Origin: Clavibacter sp. VKM Ac-2873
GTDB lineage: Bacteria > Actinomycetota > Actinomycetes > Actinomycetales > Microbacteriaceae
Direction: 5' to 3'
Assembly: GCF_015351075.1 (NCBI RefSeq)
Contig: NZ_JADKRS010000005.1
Coordinates: 127,577 to 191,576 of the forward strand
Length of the DNA: 64,000 nucleotides
Made by a program: the position numbers and the translations under genes. The notes below the pieces were generated by a model. It was not told where the DNA came from. It saw only the letters and a list, made by a program, of their open reading frames with translations, and did no database searches. This document shows positions 51,054 through 59,433 of the stretch, piece after piece (positions within the stretch are counted from its first letter, which is position 1; every line of letters begins with the position of its first letter).

Positions 51054-52565
51054 TCAGCCGATGCCGGGGCTGGCGGTCATGCCCACGTTCCCGGTGTGGG
51101 CGAAGCCGTCCGTGCCGGGGGTGCCCGACCACGTCCACAGCGAGCCGGTGTTGGCCTGCACCGCGACGGCGATCTCGCCGCCCACGGTCTCGACCGACGG
51201 GCTGGTCGCGGCCTTCATCCCGACGTTCGCGGAGTGCGCGGAGCCGGCGGTGCCCGGATTGCCCCGCCACGTCCAGAGCGTGCCCGTGTTCGCCTGGGCT
51301 GCGACGGCGAGCTGGGAACCGAGGAGGGTGATGGACGGACTCGTGCCGGCCTTCATCCCGAGCGAGGTCTGGACGGCGACGCCCGCGGTGCGCGGAGTGC
51401 CGCTCCACACCCAGAGCTTGCCGGTGTTGGCCTGGGCGGCGACCGCGACGGTGGACCCGTTGACCTTCGTGATCGACGGACTCGTGCCCGTCATCATCCC
51501 GAAGCCCGTGTCGGCGGCGGTGCCCGTGGTCGCGGGCGAGCCGTACCAGGTGTAGAGCTTGCCGGTGTTCGCCTGGAACGCGACGGAGACGCCGTTGCCC
51601 ACCGTGACGATGGACGGGCTGGTGCCGGCCATCATCCCGTACCCGGTGGAGGCGGCGGTCCCGGTGGTGCCGGGGGTGCCGGTCCACGTCCACAGCTCAC
51701 CGGTGTTCGCCTGGAAGGCCACCGCGTACGTGCCGCCGCCGAGCGAGACGATGGACGGGCTCGTGCCCGACTTCATCCCGACCTTCGCGGACGCGGCGGA
51801 CGCGCCCGCTGAGCCCGCCGTGCCGCGCCACGTCGCGAGGGAGCCGTCCGACGAGTGGAACGCGACGCCGGATTGCGCGCCGTTCGAGGCCATCGCCGGG
51901 GACGTGCCCGCCTGGACGACCTGGCCCGAGTCCGCGGCGAAGCCCTCGCTGCCGGCCTCGCCGCGCCAGGTCCAGAGCGTGCCCGTGTTCGCGCGGACGG
52001 CGATGTGCGACTGCACGACCGTGCTCGGGAATCCGGGGAACGACCAGGGGATCGCGGTGCCCTGCGTCACCGACCTGCCGCAGGTGAAGTAGCTGTTCAT
52101 GCCCGACTGGCTCACGCCGTCGATGCGCGCCTCCCAGTGCAGGTGGTTCCCGCGCGACGCGCCCGTGTTCCCGACGGAGCCGATCCGCTGGCCCTTCGCG
52201 ACCGACTGCCCGACCGTGACCGTGGCGCTGTCGACCAGCATGTGGCCGTAGAACGACTGGTAGCCGGAACCATGGTCGATCAGCACGCTGGTGCCGTAGC
52301 CGCTGGTCCCGGCGCTGTTGACCACGCTCCTCACCGTGCCCGCCGCGGCCGCGACGATGGAGGATCCCGCGCCCGCGGCGATGTCGATCCCCGTGTGGTC
52401 CGTGGTCCCCGAGCCGTCGCAGTGGCGGGGTGCGACCTGGCCGGTCACGGAGCCGGTCGTCGGCACGATCATGTCCCCGGAATCCGCCTGAGCGGATGCC
52501 GATCCCAGCACCACCAAGCCCGCGGCCATCGCGAGCGTCGCCGTCATGGCGAAGAGCTTCTTCAT
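51054..52565 (-). CDS. secreted M23 metallopeptidase with seven-repeat propeller-like domain
   Basis: A 503-residue secreted protein. There is a signal peptide (1-27, cleaved after SAQA), a compact M23/LytM domain (about 30-165) and a C-terminal domain of seven ~46-residue repeats (about 183-503). The zinc-site residues are visible: His57-x3-Asp61 (DHTGID) and His141-x-His143 (NHLHWEA), with His108 (YGHML). M23 enzymes cut peptidoglycan cross-links. Each repeat has the core QANTGxLWTWxGTPGT and a GTSPSI turn, as in PLL/tectonin-like beta-propeller lectins. The ATG at 52565 has SD GAAGGA; a second ATG two codons earlier (52571) is less well spaced. Confidence 0.92.
   Translation of the reverse strand: MKKLFAMTATLAMAAGLVVLGSASAQADSGDMIVPTTGSVTGQVAPRHCDGSGTTDHTGIDIAAGAGSSIVAAAAGTVRSVVNSAGTSGYGTSVLIDHGSGYQSFYGHMLVDSATVTVGQSVAKGQRIGSVGNTGASRGNHLHWEARIDGVSQSGMNSYFTCGRSVTQGTAIPWSFPGFPSTVVQSHIAVRANTGTLWTWRGEAGSEGFAADSGQVVQAGTSPAMASNGAQSGVAFHSSDGSLATWRGTAGSAGASAASAKVGMKSGTSPSIVSLGGGTYAVAFQANTGELWTWTGTPGTTGTAASTGYGMMAGTSPSIVTVGNGVSVAFQANTGKLYTWYGSPATTGTAADTGFGMMTGTSPSITKVNGSTVAVAAQANTGKLWVWSGTPRTAGVAVQTSLGMKAGTSPSITLLGSQLAVAAQANTGTLWTWRGNPGTAGSAHSANVGMKAATSPSVETVGGEIAVAVQANTGSLWTWSGTPGTDGFAHTGNVGMTASPGIG
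51057..52020 (-). repeat. seven in-frame tandem repeats of about 138 bp
   Basis: The repeats encode successive copies whose cores read RANTGTLWTW, HSSDGSLATW, QANTGELWTW, QANTGKLYTW, QANTGKLWVW, QANTGTLWTW and QANTGSLWTW. The first two copies are the most diverged and the middle and last ones the most alike. Confidence 0.9.
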
Positions 52566-52715
52566 GTGCATCCTTCGAGAGTGGGCGGCCGATCGTGACC
52601 GCCGACTGCACTCTCCCAGCCGGGGAGCGTCCGCCGTACCCCTCTTTCGGGGGCGCGGCCGACGATGCGGCCGTGCGGCGATCGGCCACCCAGGCACCCG
52701 GGGTACCGTCGGCGC

Positions 52716-53225
52716 ATGCGCATCCCACCGGCCCGTCGTCCCCGCGAGATCCCCGGCGACGGGCAGGAGTCGGTGTGGGACTACCCGCGTCCGCCACGCG
52801 TCGAGCCGACCGCCGAGCGCGTCGTGATCGAGCTCGGCGGCCGCGTCATCGTCGACAGCCGATCCGCGGTGCGCGTGCTCGAGACGAGCCATCCGCCGGT
52901 CTACTACCTCCCCTCCGCCGACTTCGCCGCGGGCGTGCTCTCCTCCGCCGCCGGCCGGTCGTGGTGCGAGTACAAGGGGGAGGCCTCGTACCTCTCGCTC
53001 ACCGCGGGCGGCGTCACGGCCGACCGCACCGCCTGGTGGTATCCGTCGCCGACGCGCGGCTTCGAGGTGCTCGCCGACATGGTCGCGGTGTACCCGTCGC
53101 GCATGGACCGCATCACGGTCGACGGCATCGCGGTCGAGGCGCAGGAGGGCGACTTCTACGGCGGCTGGATCACGCCGCGCGTGGTCGGCCCGTTCAAGGG
53201 CGCCCCGGGCACGCTCGGCTGGTGA
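52716..53225 (+). CDS. DUF427 family protein
   Basis: A 169-residue soluble protein matching the DUF427 pattern: RVVIELGGRVIVDSRSAVRV, ETSHPPVYYLP and a C-terminal FYGGWITPRVVGPFKG. The fold is a small beta barrel; the biochemical role is not established. ATG 52716 is preferred over the in-frame upstream ATG at 52665 because TACCGT (52704-52709) ends 7 nt before it and DUF427 homology starts soon after; no SD is present, so it is probably leaderless. Confidence 0.85.
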   Translation: MRIPPARRPREIPGDGQESVWDYPRPPRVEPTAERVVIELGGRVIVDSRSAVRVLETSHPPVYYLPSADFAAGVLSSAAGRSWCEYKGEASYLSLTAGGVTADRTAWWYPSPTRGFEVLADMVAVYPSRMDRITVDGIAVEAQEGDFYGGWITPRVVGPFKGAPGTLGW

Positions 53226-53238
53226 TCCGCGGGAGCCG

Positions 53239-54012
53239 CTAGACCGCGGCCTTCCGCGCGCTGATCACGCCGGTGTCGAAGCCGAGCAGGTGCAGACCGC
53301 CGTGGAAGCGCGCGTGCTCGACCTTGATGCAGCGGTCCATCACCACGGTGAGGCCGCGGGCCTCCGCGTCGACCGCCGCCTCCTGGTTCCAGATGCCGAG
53401 CTGCACCCAGATGACGGGCGCGCCGATCGCGACCACGTCGTCCACGACCGACGGGATGTCGCTGGCCTTCCGGAACACGTCGACGATGTCGGGCACCTCG
53501 GGGAGCGACGCGAGGTCGGGGTACGCCTTCTGCCCGAGGATCTCGGTGGCGTTCGGGTTCACGAAGTAGACGCGGAAGTCGCTCGACTGCTGGAGGTACG
53601 TCCCGACGAAGTAGCTGGAGCGCGCGGGATTCGGCGAGGCGCCCACGATGGCGACGGACTTCGCGCGGCGGAGGATGGCCTGGCGCTCCTTCGCGCTCGG
53701 GCCGGTCCACGTGCGCTCGGAGCGCAGCAGCGCCGCGAGCGGGCTGGGGCGGGGGATCGCGCAGGTCAGGCCGTTCTGGAGCTGCGTGGTCTGGGTGCCG
53801 TCGGCGTCGCCCCCTCCGGCTGGCGCTGCGGCGACCGGCTCGACGGGAGTGGATGCATCCGCGTCGGCTGCGTCCGCCTCCGCCGCGTCGCCGGCCGCGC
53901 GGTCGGCGGCCACCTCGGCGGGGTCGAGCGGCGCGAGGTCGTCGGCGTCGGCGGCGGGGTGGGGCGCGGATCCGGTGCGCTCGGGCGGCACGCCGCCGGT
54001 GTCGAAGCTCAC
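53239..54012 (-). CDS. CoA-binding (YccU-like) protein with long disordered N-terminus
   Basis: A 257-residue protein. The C-terminal ~150 residues are a CoA-binding Rossmann domain (KSVAIVGASPNPARSSYFVG, VYFVNPNATEILGQ, DVFRKASDIPSVVDD, WVQLGIWNQEAAVDA, VMDRCIKVEHARF). The N-terminal ~85 residues are Asp/Ala/Pro-rich and probably disordered; most family members are only ~140 residues. Start GTG 54012 overlaps the metY stop (GTGA) and has the SD GGAGGGAG. Coupling to metY suggests a role linked to sulfur amino acid metabolism, but the function is unknown. Confidence 0.85.
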   Translation of the reverse strand: MSFDTGGVPPERTGSAPHPAADADDLAPLDPAEVAADRAAGDAAEADAADADASTPVEPVAAAPAGGGDADGTQTTQLQNGLTCAIPRPSPLAALLRSERTWTGPSAKERQAILRRAKSVAIVGASPNPARSSYFVGTYLQQSSDFRVYFVNPNATEILGQKAYPDLASLPEVPDIVDVFRKASDIPSVVDDVVAIGAPVIWVQLGIWNQEAAVDAEARGLTVVMDRCIKVEHARFHGGLHLLGFDTGVISARKAAV

Positions 54013-55304
54013 TTCGCTCCCTCCGTGGCGGCGGTCAGCGCCTGGTCCAGGTCGTGGATGATGTCGGCGACGTCCTCGATGCCGACGCTGATGCGGACGA
54101 TGCCGGGCAGCACGCCCGCGTCCACCAGCTGCGACTCGCTCAGCTGCGCGTGGGTCGTGGACGCCGGGTGGATGACGAGGGTCTTCGCATCGCCGATGTT
54201 GGCGAGGTGGCTCGCGAGCTCGACCGACTCGATGAAGCGCTGGCCGACCGCCCGGCCGCCCGCCACCTCGAACGTGAACACGGATCCGGGTCCCGTCGGC
54301 AGGTACTTGCGCGCCCGCTCGTGGTGCGGGTGCGCGGGGAGGCCGGCCCAGTTGACGGCGGTGATGCGCGGATCCTGATCCAGCCATTCGGCGACGGCCC
54401 GCGCGTTGTCGATGTGCGCCTGCATCCGGTACGGCAGCGTCTCGACGCCCTGCGCGAGGAGGAACGCGGAGTGCGGGGCGAGCACGGGCCCGATGTCGCG
54501 GAGCTGCTCGGCGCGGAGCCGGGTGAGGAACGCGTACTCGCCGAAGTTGCCGGTCCAGTTGAGGCCGCCGTAGCTTGGCACGGGCTGGTCCAGCAGCGGG
54601 AAGCGGGCGCTCTCCCAGTCGAACAGGCCGGACTCCACGACCACGCCGCCGAGCGTGGTGCCGTGCCCGCCGAGGAACTTCGTGGCCGAGTGGATGACGA
54701 TGTCGGCGCCCCACTCGATCGGCCGGTTGAGGTACGGGGTGGCGATGGTGGAGTCGATGACGAGCGGCACGCCCGCCGCGTGCGCGACGGCGGCGAGCCC
54801 CTCGATGTCGGCGATCTCGCCCGACGGGTTCGCGACGGTCTCCGCGAAGACGAGCTTGGTGCGGTCGGTGATCGCGGCGGCGTAGTCGGCCGGGTCGCTC
54901 GACTGCACGAAGGTGGTCTCCACGCCGAAGCGGCGGAGGGTGACGTCGAGCTGGGTGATGGATCCGCCGTAGAGGGCCGCGGAGGCGACGATGTGGTCGC
55001 CGGCGCCCGCGAGCGACGCGAAGGTGATGTACTGCGCGCTCAGCCCGCTCGACGTCGCGACCGCGCCGAGGCCGCCCTCGAGGCTCGCGACGCGCTCCTC
55101 GAACGCGGCGACCGTGGGGTTCGACAGGCGCGAGTAGACGTTGCCGTACTTCTGCAGCGCGAAGCGCGCGGCGGCGTCGGCGGTGTCGTCGAAGACGAAC
55201 GCGCTCGACTGGTAGATGGGGAGGGCGCGCGCACCCGTGGTGGCGTCGGGGATGTTGCCCGCGTGGATCGCCCTCGTCTTGAACCCGTACTCGCGATCGA
55301 CCAT
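54009..55304 (-). CDS. metY: O-acetylhomoserine aminocarboxypropyltransferase (MetY)
   Basis: A 431-residue PLP enzyme of the Cys/Met metabolism family that makes homocysteine from O-acetylhomoserine and sulfide. The N-terminal GFKTRAIHAGNIPDATTGAR and the PLP-lysine motif VIHSATKFLGGHGTTLGG are diagnostic of the longer MetY group (about 430 residues) rather than MetB. TAGCGT on the minus strand (55316-55311) ends 7 nt before the ATG, so it is probably leaderless; this also rules out a 5' riboswitch on that transcript. It is coupled to the CoA-binding protein gene. Confidence 0.94.
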   Translation of the reverse strand: MVDREYGFKTRAIHAGNIPDATTGARALPIYQSSAFVFDDTADAAARFALQKYGNVYSRLSNPTVAAFEERVASLEGGLGAVATSSGLSAQYITFASLAGAGDHIVASAALYGGSITQLDVTLRRFGVETTFVQSSDPADYAAAITDRTKLVFAETVANPSGEIADIEGLAAVAHAAGVPLVIDSTIATPYLNRPIEWGADIVIHSATKFLGGHGTTLGGVVVESGLFDWESARFPLLDQPVPSYGGLNWTGNFGEYAFLTRLRAEQLRDIGPVLAPHSAFLLAQGVETLPYRMQAHIDNARAVAEWLDQDPRITAVNWAGLPAHPHHERARKYLPTGPGSVFTFEVAGGRAVGQRFIESVELASHLANIGDAKTLVIHPASTTHAQLSESQLVDAGVLPGIVRISVGIEDVADIIHDLDQALTAATEGAK

Positions 55305-55377
55305 GACCCGACGCTAGCCCGCGCTCCCGCGAGCCGACCGGGACAGGCGTAACACGACGACGCGGGCGCGCCAGCGC

Positions 55378-55442
55378 ATGCGGGGTACCGGTGAGGACTG
55401 CCTGATGCGGGGTCCCCCGCGTTCGCGGCGATGCGGGGTCCC
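55378..55442. repeat. three short direct repeats
   Basis: ATGCGGGGTACC (55378-55389), ATGCGGGGTCCC (55405-55416) and ATGCGGGGTCCC (55431-55442), 26-27 bp apart. They lie in the 151-bp gap between metY and the small secreted protein gene; nothing else is seen there. Confidence 0.6.
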
Positions 55443-55455
55443 GGCGGATCGTGCC

Positions 55456-55719
55456 CTAGCCGTAGTAGAAGGAGCCCGTCCAGCCGTTGAAGCCGTTCAC
55501 GCCGTAGGCGCACGGCTTGTATTGCGTGATCCGATATCCGGCGCGCACCGCGTCCACATAGCCCGTCCTGAGCTCGGAGACGCACGGGTCCTGGGCAGCG
55601 GCGGAGATGGAGAAGAACTGCGGTGTAGCGGCCTGCGCCGGTGTCGCCCCAGCGAGGCCGATGCCGCTGGCGCATGCCACAGCGGAAGCCATCGCGATGA
55701 CCCGGTTCTTGATCTTCAT
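55456..55719 (-). CDS. small secreted protein, function unknown
   Basis: An 87-residue precursor. A signal peptide of about 30 residues (KNRVIAMASAVACASGIGLA, ending PAQA) leaves a mature part of about 57 residues with two cysteines (QDPCVSELR and YKPCAYGVN) that may form a disulfide, and an aromatic/Gly-rich end (GFNGWTGSFYYG). The ATG follows AAGGGG 6 nt upstream. It is not recognised; the mature size, disulfide and aromatic tail fit a small secreted effector or adhesive peptide, but that is only a guess. The 187 bp upstream (55720-55906) hold its promoter region and no gene. Confidence 0.7.
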   Translation of the reverse strand: MKIKNRVIAMASAVACASGIGLAGATPAQAATPQFFSISAAAQDPCVSELRTGYVDAVRAGYRITQYKPCAYGVNGFNGWTGSFYYG

Positions 55720-55906
55720 CTCTACCCCTTGATCAGATGTGCGCGTAGTCGGACTCTATGGGCGGGCGCACCGCATGTCCATCGGCAGGGTCACCGCCGA
55801 CCGGCGATGCCCTCCCGGCCCGATCGTCCGCGTGGGACGCCCGCCTCGTGAACGCGTGCTCGCGGTCGACCGCGGCGTCACGCCGGGCCGCATGGGTGAC
55901 GACGCG

Positions 55907-56911
55907 TCAGGACAGGCGCACCGCCGCGAGGGCGAGGCCCGCGATGAGCGCCCAGGAGAGGAGGCCGGCGGCGAGCGCGGATCCGCCCTGGCCGACGAGC
56001 TCGCGGAGGCGCACGGCGGATCCGAGCGCCACGAGCGCGATCGCGAGCAGAGCGGTCTGCACGACCTGCGCGCCGTCGAGCACGCCCGCCGGCAGCGGCA
56101 CGAAGGTGCGCACCAGCACGGCGGCGAGGAAGCCGAGGACGAACAGCGGCACGATGGGCGGACGCGCCGCGCCCTCCACCCGGCCCTCGCGGCGGCGCAT
56201 CACGACGCCCGCGACGGCGACCACGGGCGCGAGCAGCAGCACGCGCGTGAGCTTCACGGCGATCGCGATGGTGAGGGCGGCGGATCCGGCGATCTGCGCG
56301 GTCGCGACCACCTGCCCCACGTCGTGCACGCCCGCGCCGACCCAGTGCCCGAAGGCGACGTCGTCGAGGCCGAGCGGGCCGGCGAGCGGCGGCAGCACGG
56401 CGATCGCGAGCGTGCCGCAGAGGGTCACGAGCGCGACGGGGGCGCCCTGGTCGGCGGGCTTCGCGCGCGTGACGCCCGACATCGCGCCGATCGCGCTCGC
56501 GCCGCAGATCGAGAAGCCCGTGGCGAGGAGGAGCGGCTGCTGGCCCGGCATCCGGAGGGCGCGGGCGATCGCATACGTGCCCGCGAACGCCAGGACCACG
56601 ACGGCCACGATGAGGAGCACCGCCCGCCAGCCGAGCCCGACGATGTCGGAGAGGCCGAGCTGCAGGCCGAGGAGCACCACGCCGGTCCGCATCAGCCGCT
56701 TCGACGCGAGCGCGAGGCCGGGCTTCAGCGGTCCGGTCAGCGCGGGCCGGGCGGCCGGGATCTGCGCGGCGACGATGCCGAGCGCGACCGCGACCGTGAG
56801 CAGCGGGATCGCCGGGACGAGCGCGTGCACGGCCCACGCGACGAGCGCGGCCGCCGCCGCGGCGCCGAGGCCGGGGAGCGCGGGGTGCACGCGTGCGGCG
56901 GTGGCGGGCAT
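55907..56911 (-). CDS. YeiH/UPF0324 family putative exporter
   Basis: A 334-residue membrane protein with about ten hydrophobic segments and the family signatures KRLMRTGVVLLGLQLGL, TGFSICGASAIGAMSGV and FGHWVGAGVHDVGQVVATA. Members are described as putative sulfate or anion exporters; the activity is not proven for this subgroup. Its ATG shares one base with the mannosyltransferase stop (TGATG), so the two are coupled. Confidence 0.88.
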   Translation of the reverse strand: MPATAARVHPALPGLGAAAAAALVAWAVHALVPAIPLLTVAVALGIVAAQIPAARPALTGPLKPGLALASKRLMRTGVVLLGLQLGLSDIVGLGWRAVLLIVAVVVLAFAGTYAIARALRMPGQQPLLLATGFSICGASAIGAMSGVTRAKPADQGAPVALVTLCGTLAIAVLPPLAGPLGLDDVAFGHWVGAGVHDVGQVVATAQIAGSAALTIAIAVKLTRVLLLAPVVAVAGVVMRRREGRVEGAARPPIVPLFVLGFLAAVLVRTFVPLPAGVLDGAQVVQTALLAIALVALGSAVRLRELVGQGGSALAAGLLSWALIAGLALAAVRLS

Positions 56912-58656
56912 CAGATCCAGCCCGACGGGATCCACGCGTGCAGCCGCCAGAACCACGTGGGCACGAGCTGCCCGGTCCACAGCGGGTAGAAGAACGCGCT
57001 GACGAGCGCGCACACGACGAGCACGACGGCCACGATCACGATGCCGCGCGTGCGGCGGGGCCGGGGATCGCCGCGGTCGCCGAGGATCATGCCGAGCACC
57101 AGGGCGAGGCACAGGATCAGGTACGGCTCGAAGGCGATCGAGTAGAACTGGAAGACCGTGCGGTTCACGTAGAGCAGCCACGGCAGGTAGCCGACGACCA
57201 TCCCCATGAGCACGAGGCCCACGCGCCACTCGCGGCGGGCCGCGAGCCGGTAGACGAGGTACAGCATCGCGGCGACGGAGAGCCACCAGATGATCGGGTT
57301 CGCGATCGACGTGATGGACGCCGAGCAGGCGTCGATCGTGCAGCCCGACTGCCCGTAGCCGTAGGCCTCGTAGTAGAACTGCGTCGGCCGGTAGAGGAGC
57401 AGCCAGAGGCGCGGATCCGCGCGGTACGGGTGCGTCACGTCGAGCCCCACGTTGAACGCGTACTGCTGCGAGAGGTAGTGCCAGAGGCTCTGGATCGACA
57501 GCGGCACCCAGGCGAGTCCGCCCTGCCAGGCGTTCGCCCCCTCTGCCGCCCAGCCGCGGAAGTACCCGTTCGAGGTCGCGAACCAGCCCGCGTAGGAGGC
57601 GAGGAACGCGGCGATCGCGGGCGGCACGAGCAGGAGGAAGGAGACCGGGCCCTGCACCGCGGCGCCCGCCGTGAACCACGCCGCGAGCCCGTGGCGGCGG
57701 CGCAGCAGCATGTCGGTGAGCACGACGTAGAGCCCGAAGCCCGCGAGGAAGAAGATGCCGGACCACTTGACGGAGGAGGTCGCGCCGAACGCGAGGCCCG
57801 CGGCGACGAGCCACGGCCGCCACAGCACGACGGGTCCGAACTCCAGCGGCCGGGCGTCCGCGGGTAGCGCGTCCCGGCGGCGCGCGAGCCGCGCCGTGAA
57901 CCGCCGCTCGTGCCAGGTGCGGTCGAGGAGGATCGCGCCGAAGCCGAGCAGGCCGAAGAACATGACGTGGGTGTCGAGCAGCGCGATGCGGCTCATCACG
58001 ATGGCGTGGCCGTCGATCGCGAAGAGGAACCCGGCCATCGTCGCGACGACCGCGGAGCCGGTGAGCCGTCGGGCGATGAGCATGAGCAGGACCACCGCGA
58101 GCGTTCCCACGACGGCCGTCGCGATGCGCCAGCCCACCGGATCCGCCGCGCCGAAGACCGCGAGGCCGAGCGCGATGATCCACTTGCCGAGCGGGGGATG
58201 CGCCACGAACCCGGGCGCCGGCAGGTAGCCGTCGGTCTGGCCGGCGATGAAGGCGGGGTTCGGATCCGTGGGCCACGAGCCCTCGTAGCCGAGGTGGAGG
58301 AGGGTCCACGCGTCCTTCACGTAGAAGGTCTCGTCGAACACGAGCGTGGCGGGGTGGCCGAGGCTCTGGATGCGGAGGACCGCCGCGAGCAGCGTGATGG
58401 CGATCGGGCCGCCCCACTGCCAGGCCCGGCGGCGGGCGGGGGTGGAGACCAGGCGCGCCCAGAGGTCGTCGAGGCGGGATCCGCGGGCCGTGACCGCGCG
58501 CCCGTCCGAGCGCCGCGCCGCGCGGGTGGCGGCCTCGTCGTCGGCGACGACGGGAGCGACGACGGGACCCGTGTCCGCCGCGACGGGTGCGGCTGCGCCG
58601 TCCGCGATCGTGCCCTCGTCACCGTCCTGGGCGGGGCGGTAGGGCGAGTCGGGCAC
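56911..58656 (-). CDS. pmt: protein O-mannosyltransferase (GT39)
   Basis: A 581-residue polytopic membrane enzyme with about ten membrane segments. The catalytic DE motif is in the first external loop (LVFDETFYVKDAWTLLHLGY) and the later loop holds AHPPLGKWII, both typical of PMT proteins. It transfers mannose from polyprenyl-phosphate mannose to secreted proteins on the outer face of the membrane, as in mycobacteria and streptomycetes. The ~75-residue N-terminus is cytosolic and acidic. The start is GTG 58656, with GATGAT 6 nt upstream. It is divergent from the hypothetical gene pair. Confidence 0.93.
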   Translation of the reverse strand: MPDSPYRPAQDGDEGTIADGAAAPVAADTGPVVAPVVADDEAATRAARRSDGRAVTARGSRLDDLWARLVSTPARRRAWQWGGPIAITLLAAVLRIQSLGHPATLVFDETFYVKDAWTLLHLGYEGSWPTDPNPAFIAGQTDGYLPAPGFVAHPPLGKWIIALGLAVFGAADPVGWRIATAVVGTLAVVLLMLIARRLTGSAVVATMAGFLFAIDGHAIVMSRIALLDTHVMFFGLLGFGAILLDRTWHERRFTARLARRRDALPADARPLEFGPVVLWRPWLVAAGLAFGATSSVKWSGIFFLAGFGLYVVLTDMLLRRRHGLAAWFTAGAAVQGPVSFLLLVPPAIAAFLASYAGWFATSNGYFRGWAAEGANAWQGGLAWVPLSIQSLWHYLSQQYAFNVGLDVTHPYRADPRLWLLLYRPTQFYYEAYGYGQSGCTIDACSASITSIANPIIWWLSVAAMLYLVYRLAARREWRVGLVLMGMVVGYLPWLLYVNRTVFQFYSIAFEPYLILCLALVLGMILGDRGDPRPRRTRGIVIVAVVLVVCALVSAFFYPLWTGQLVPTWFWRLHAWIPSGWI

Positions 58657-58880
58657 GGCTCATCATCGCATGCACGTGCGCGGGTGCCCGGGTCGCGGAC
58701 GCTCCGCGGCTCCGCTGCGCGTCGGGACCCCGTGAGGTTCCGGGCGGGAGCCGTAGGGGTGTCGTGAGCGGGCTCGCGGCCGAGATCCGCGCGGAGGTGG
58801 ACTGGGCGCATGCCCTTCCCGTGCCGTGTGCCTCCCGTCCCCGTCCGTCCCGCGTCCGACCGCACGGCGGGGGTGCGGCG

Positions 58881-59432
58881 ATGAGCGTCCTCGAGGCGGG
58901 AGCTCCGCCGCGCGTGGACGCTCCAGCCGCGGCCGCGCCCGCCGCGCCTCCCGTCATCGACGACGTCGTGGTCGCCGGGGTCTCGATGCGGCGGCTCGTG
59001 GACGTGTGCGGGACGCCGTGCGTGCACTCGGGCGAGGCCATGGGGATCCGCGCGGACGCGTCCGGCTGCGGCGCGCTCGTCGTCGTGGCGGTGACGGCCG
59101 TCCTCCCGGGACCGGGCGGCGAGCGCGTCGTGTGCGTCGACGGCCACCTCGACGGGGTGGACGCGCGCTGGGGGGACGCGCGCGTCCTCGGCCGGGCCCC
59201 CGGCCGCTCGTCGGTCGCGCGGATCGTGGCGGCGGCGTCGACGTCGGGGACGGCCGCGGTCGCGCTGCCGGACGACCTGGCGGTCGGCGACCTCGTCGTC
59301 GTGCCGTGCGGGGGAACGCCCGCCCTGCACGACGTGCGGCTCGGCGGGCGTCCCGTGGGGACCGGGCGCGTGGGCGGCGGGCACGGCGCGGGGGAGCGCC
59401 GCGTGCCTCCGCGCCGTCGGCGGAGGCCCTGA
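58881..59432 (+). CDS. hypothetical protein (first of an unrecognised pair)
   Basis: A 183-residue protein, or 222 if GTG 58764 is used. After an Ala/Pro-rich start, a beta-rich region (GALVVVAVTAVLPGPGGERV, then ALPDDLAVGDLVVVPCGG) is weakly reminiscent of the C-terminal barrel of fold-III PLP decarboxylases and racemases, but no PLP lysine domain is present. The C-terminus is a run of Arg and Pro (PPRRRRRP). Neither start has a strong SD. The next ORF begins one base after the stop. It may be a remnant or a lineage-specific gene. Confidence 0.45.
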   Translation: MSVLEAGAPPRVDAPAAAAPAAPPVIDDVVVAGVSMRRLVDVCGTPCVHSGEAMGIRADASGCGALVVVAVTAVLPGPGGERVVCVDGHLDGVDARWGDARVLGRAPGRSSVARIVAAASTSGTAAVALPDDLAVGDLVVVPCGGTPALHDVRLGGRPVGTGRVGGGHGAGERRVPPRRRRRP

Positions 59433-59433
59433 G

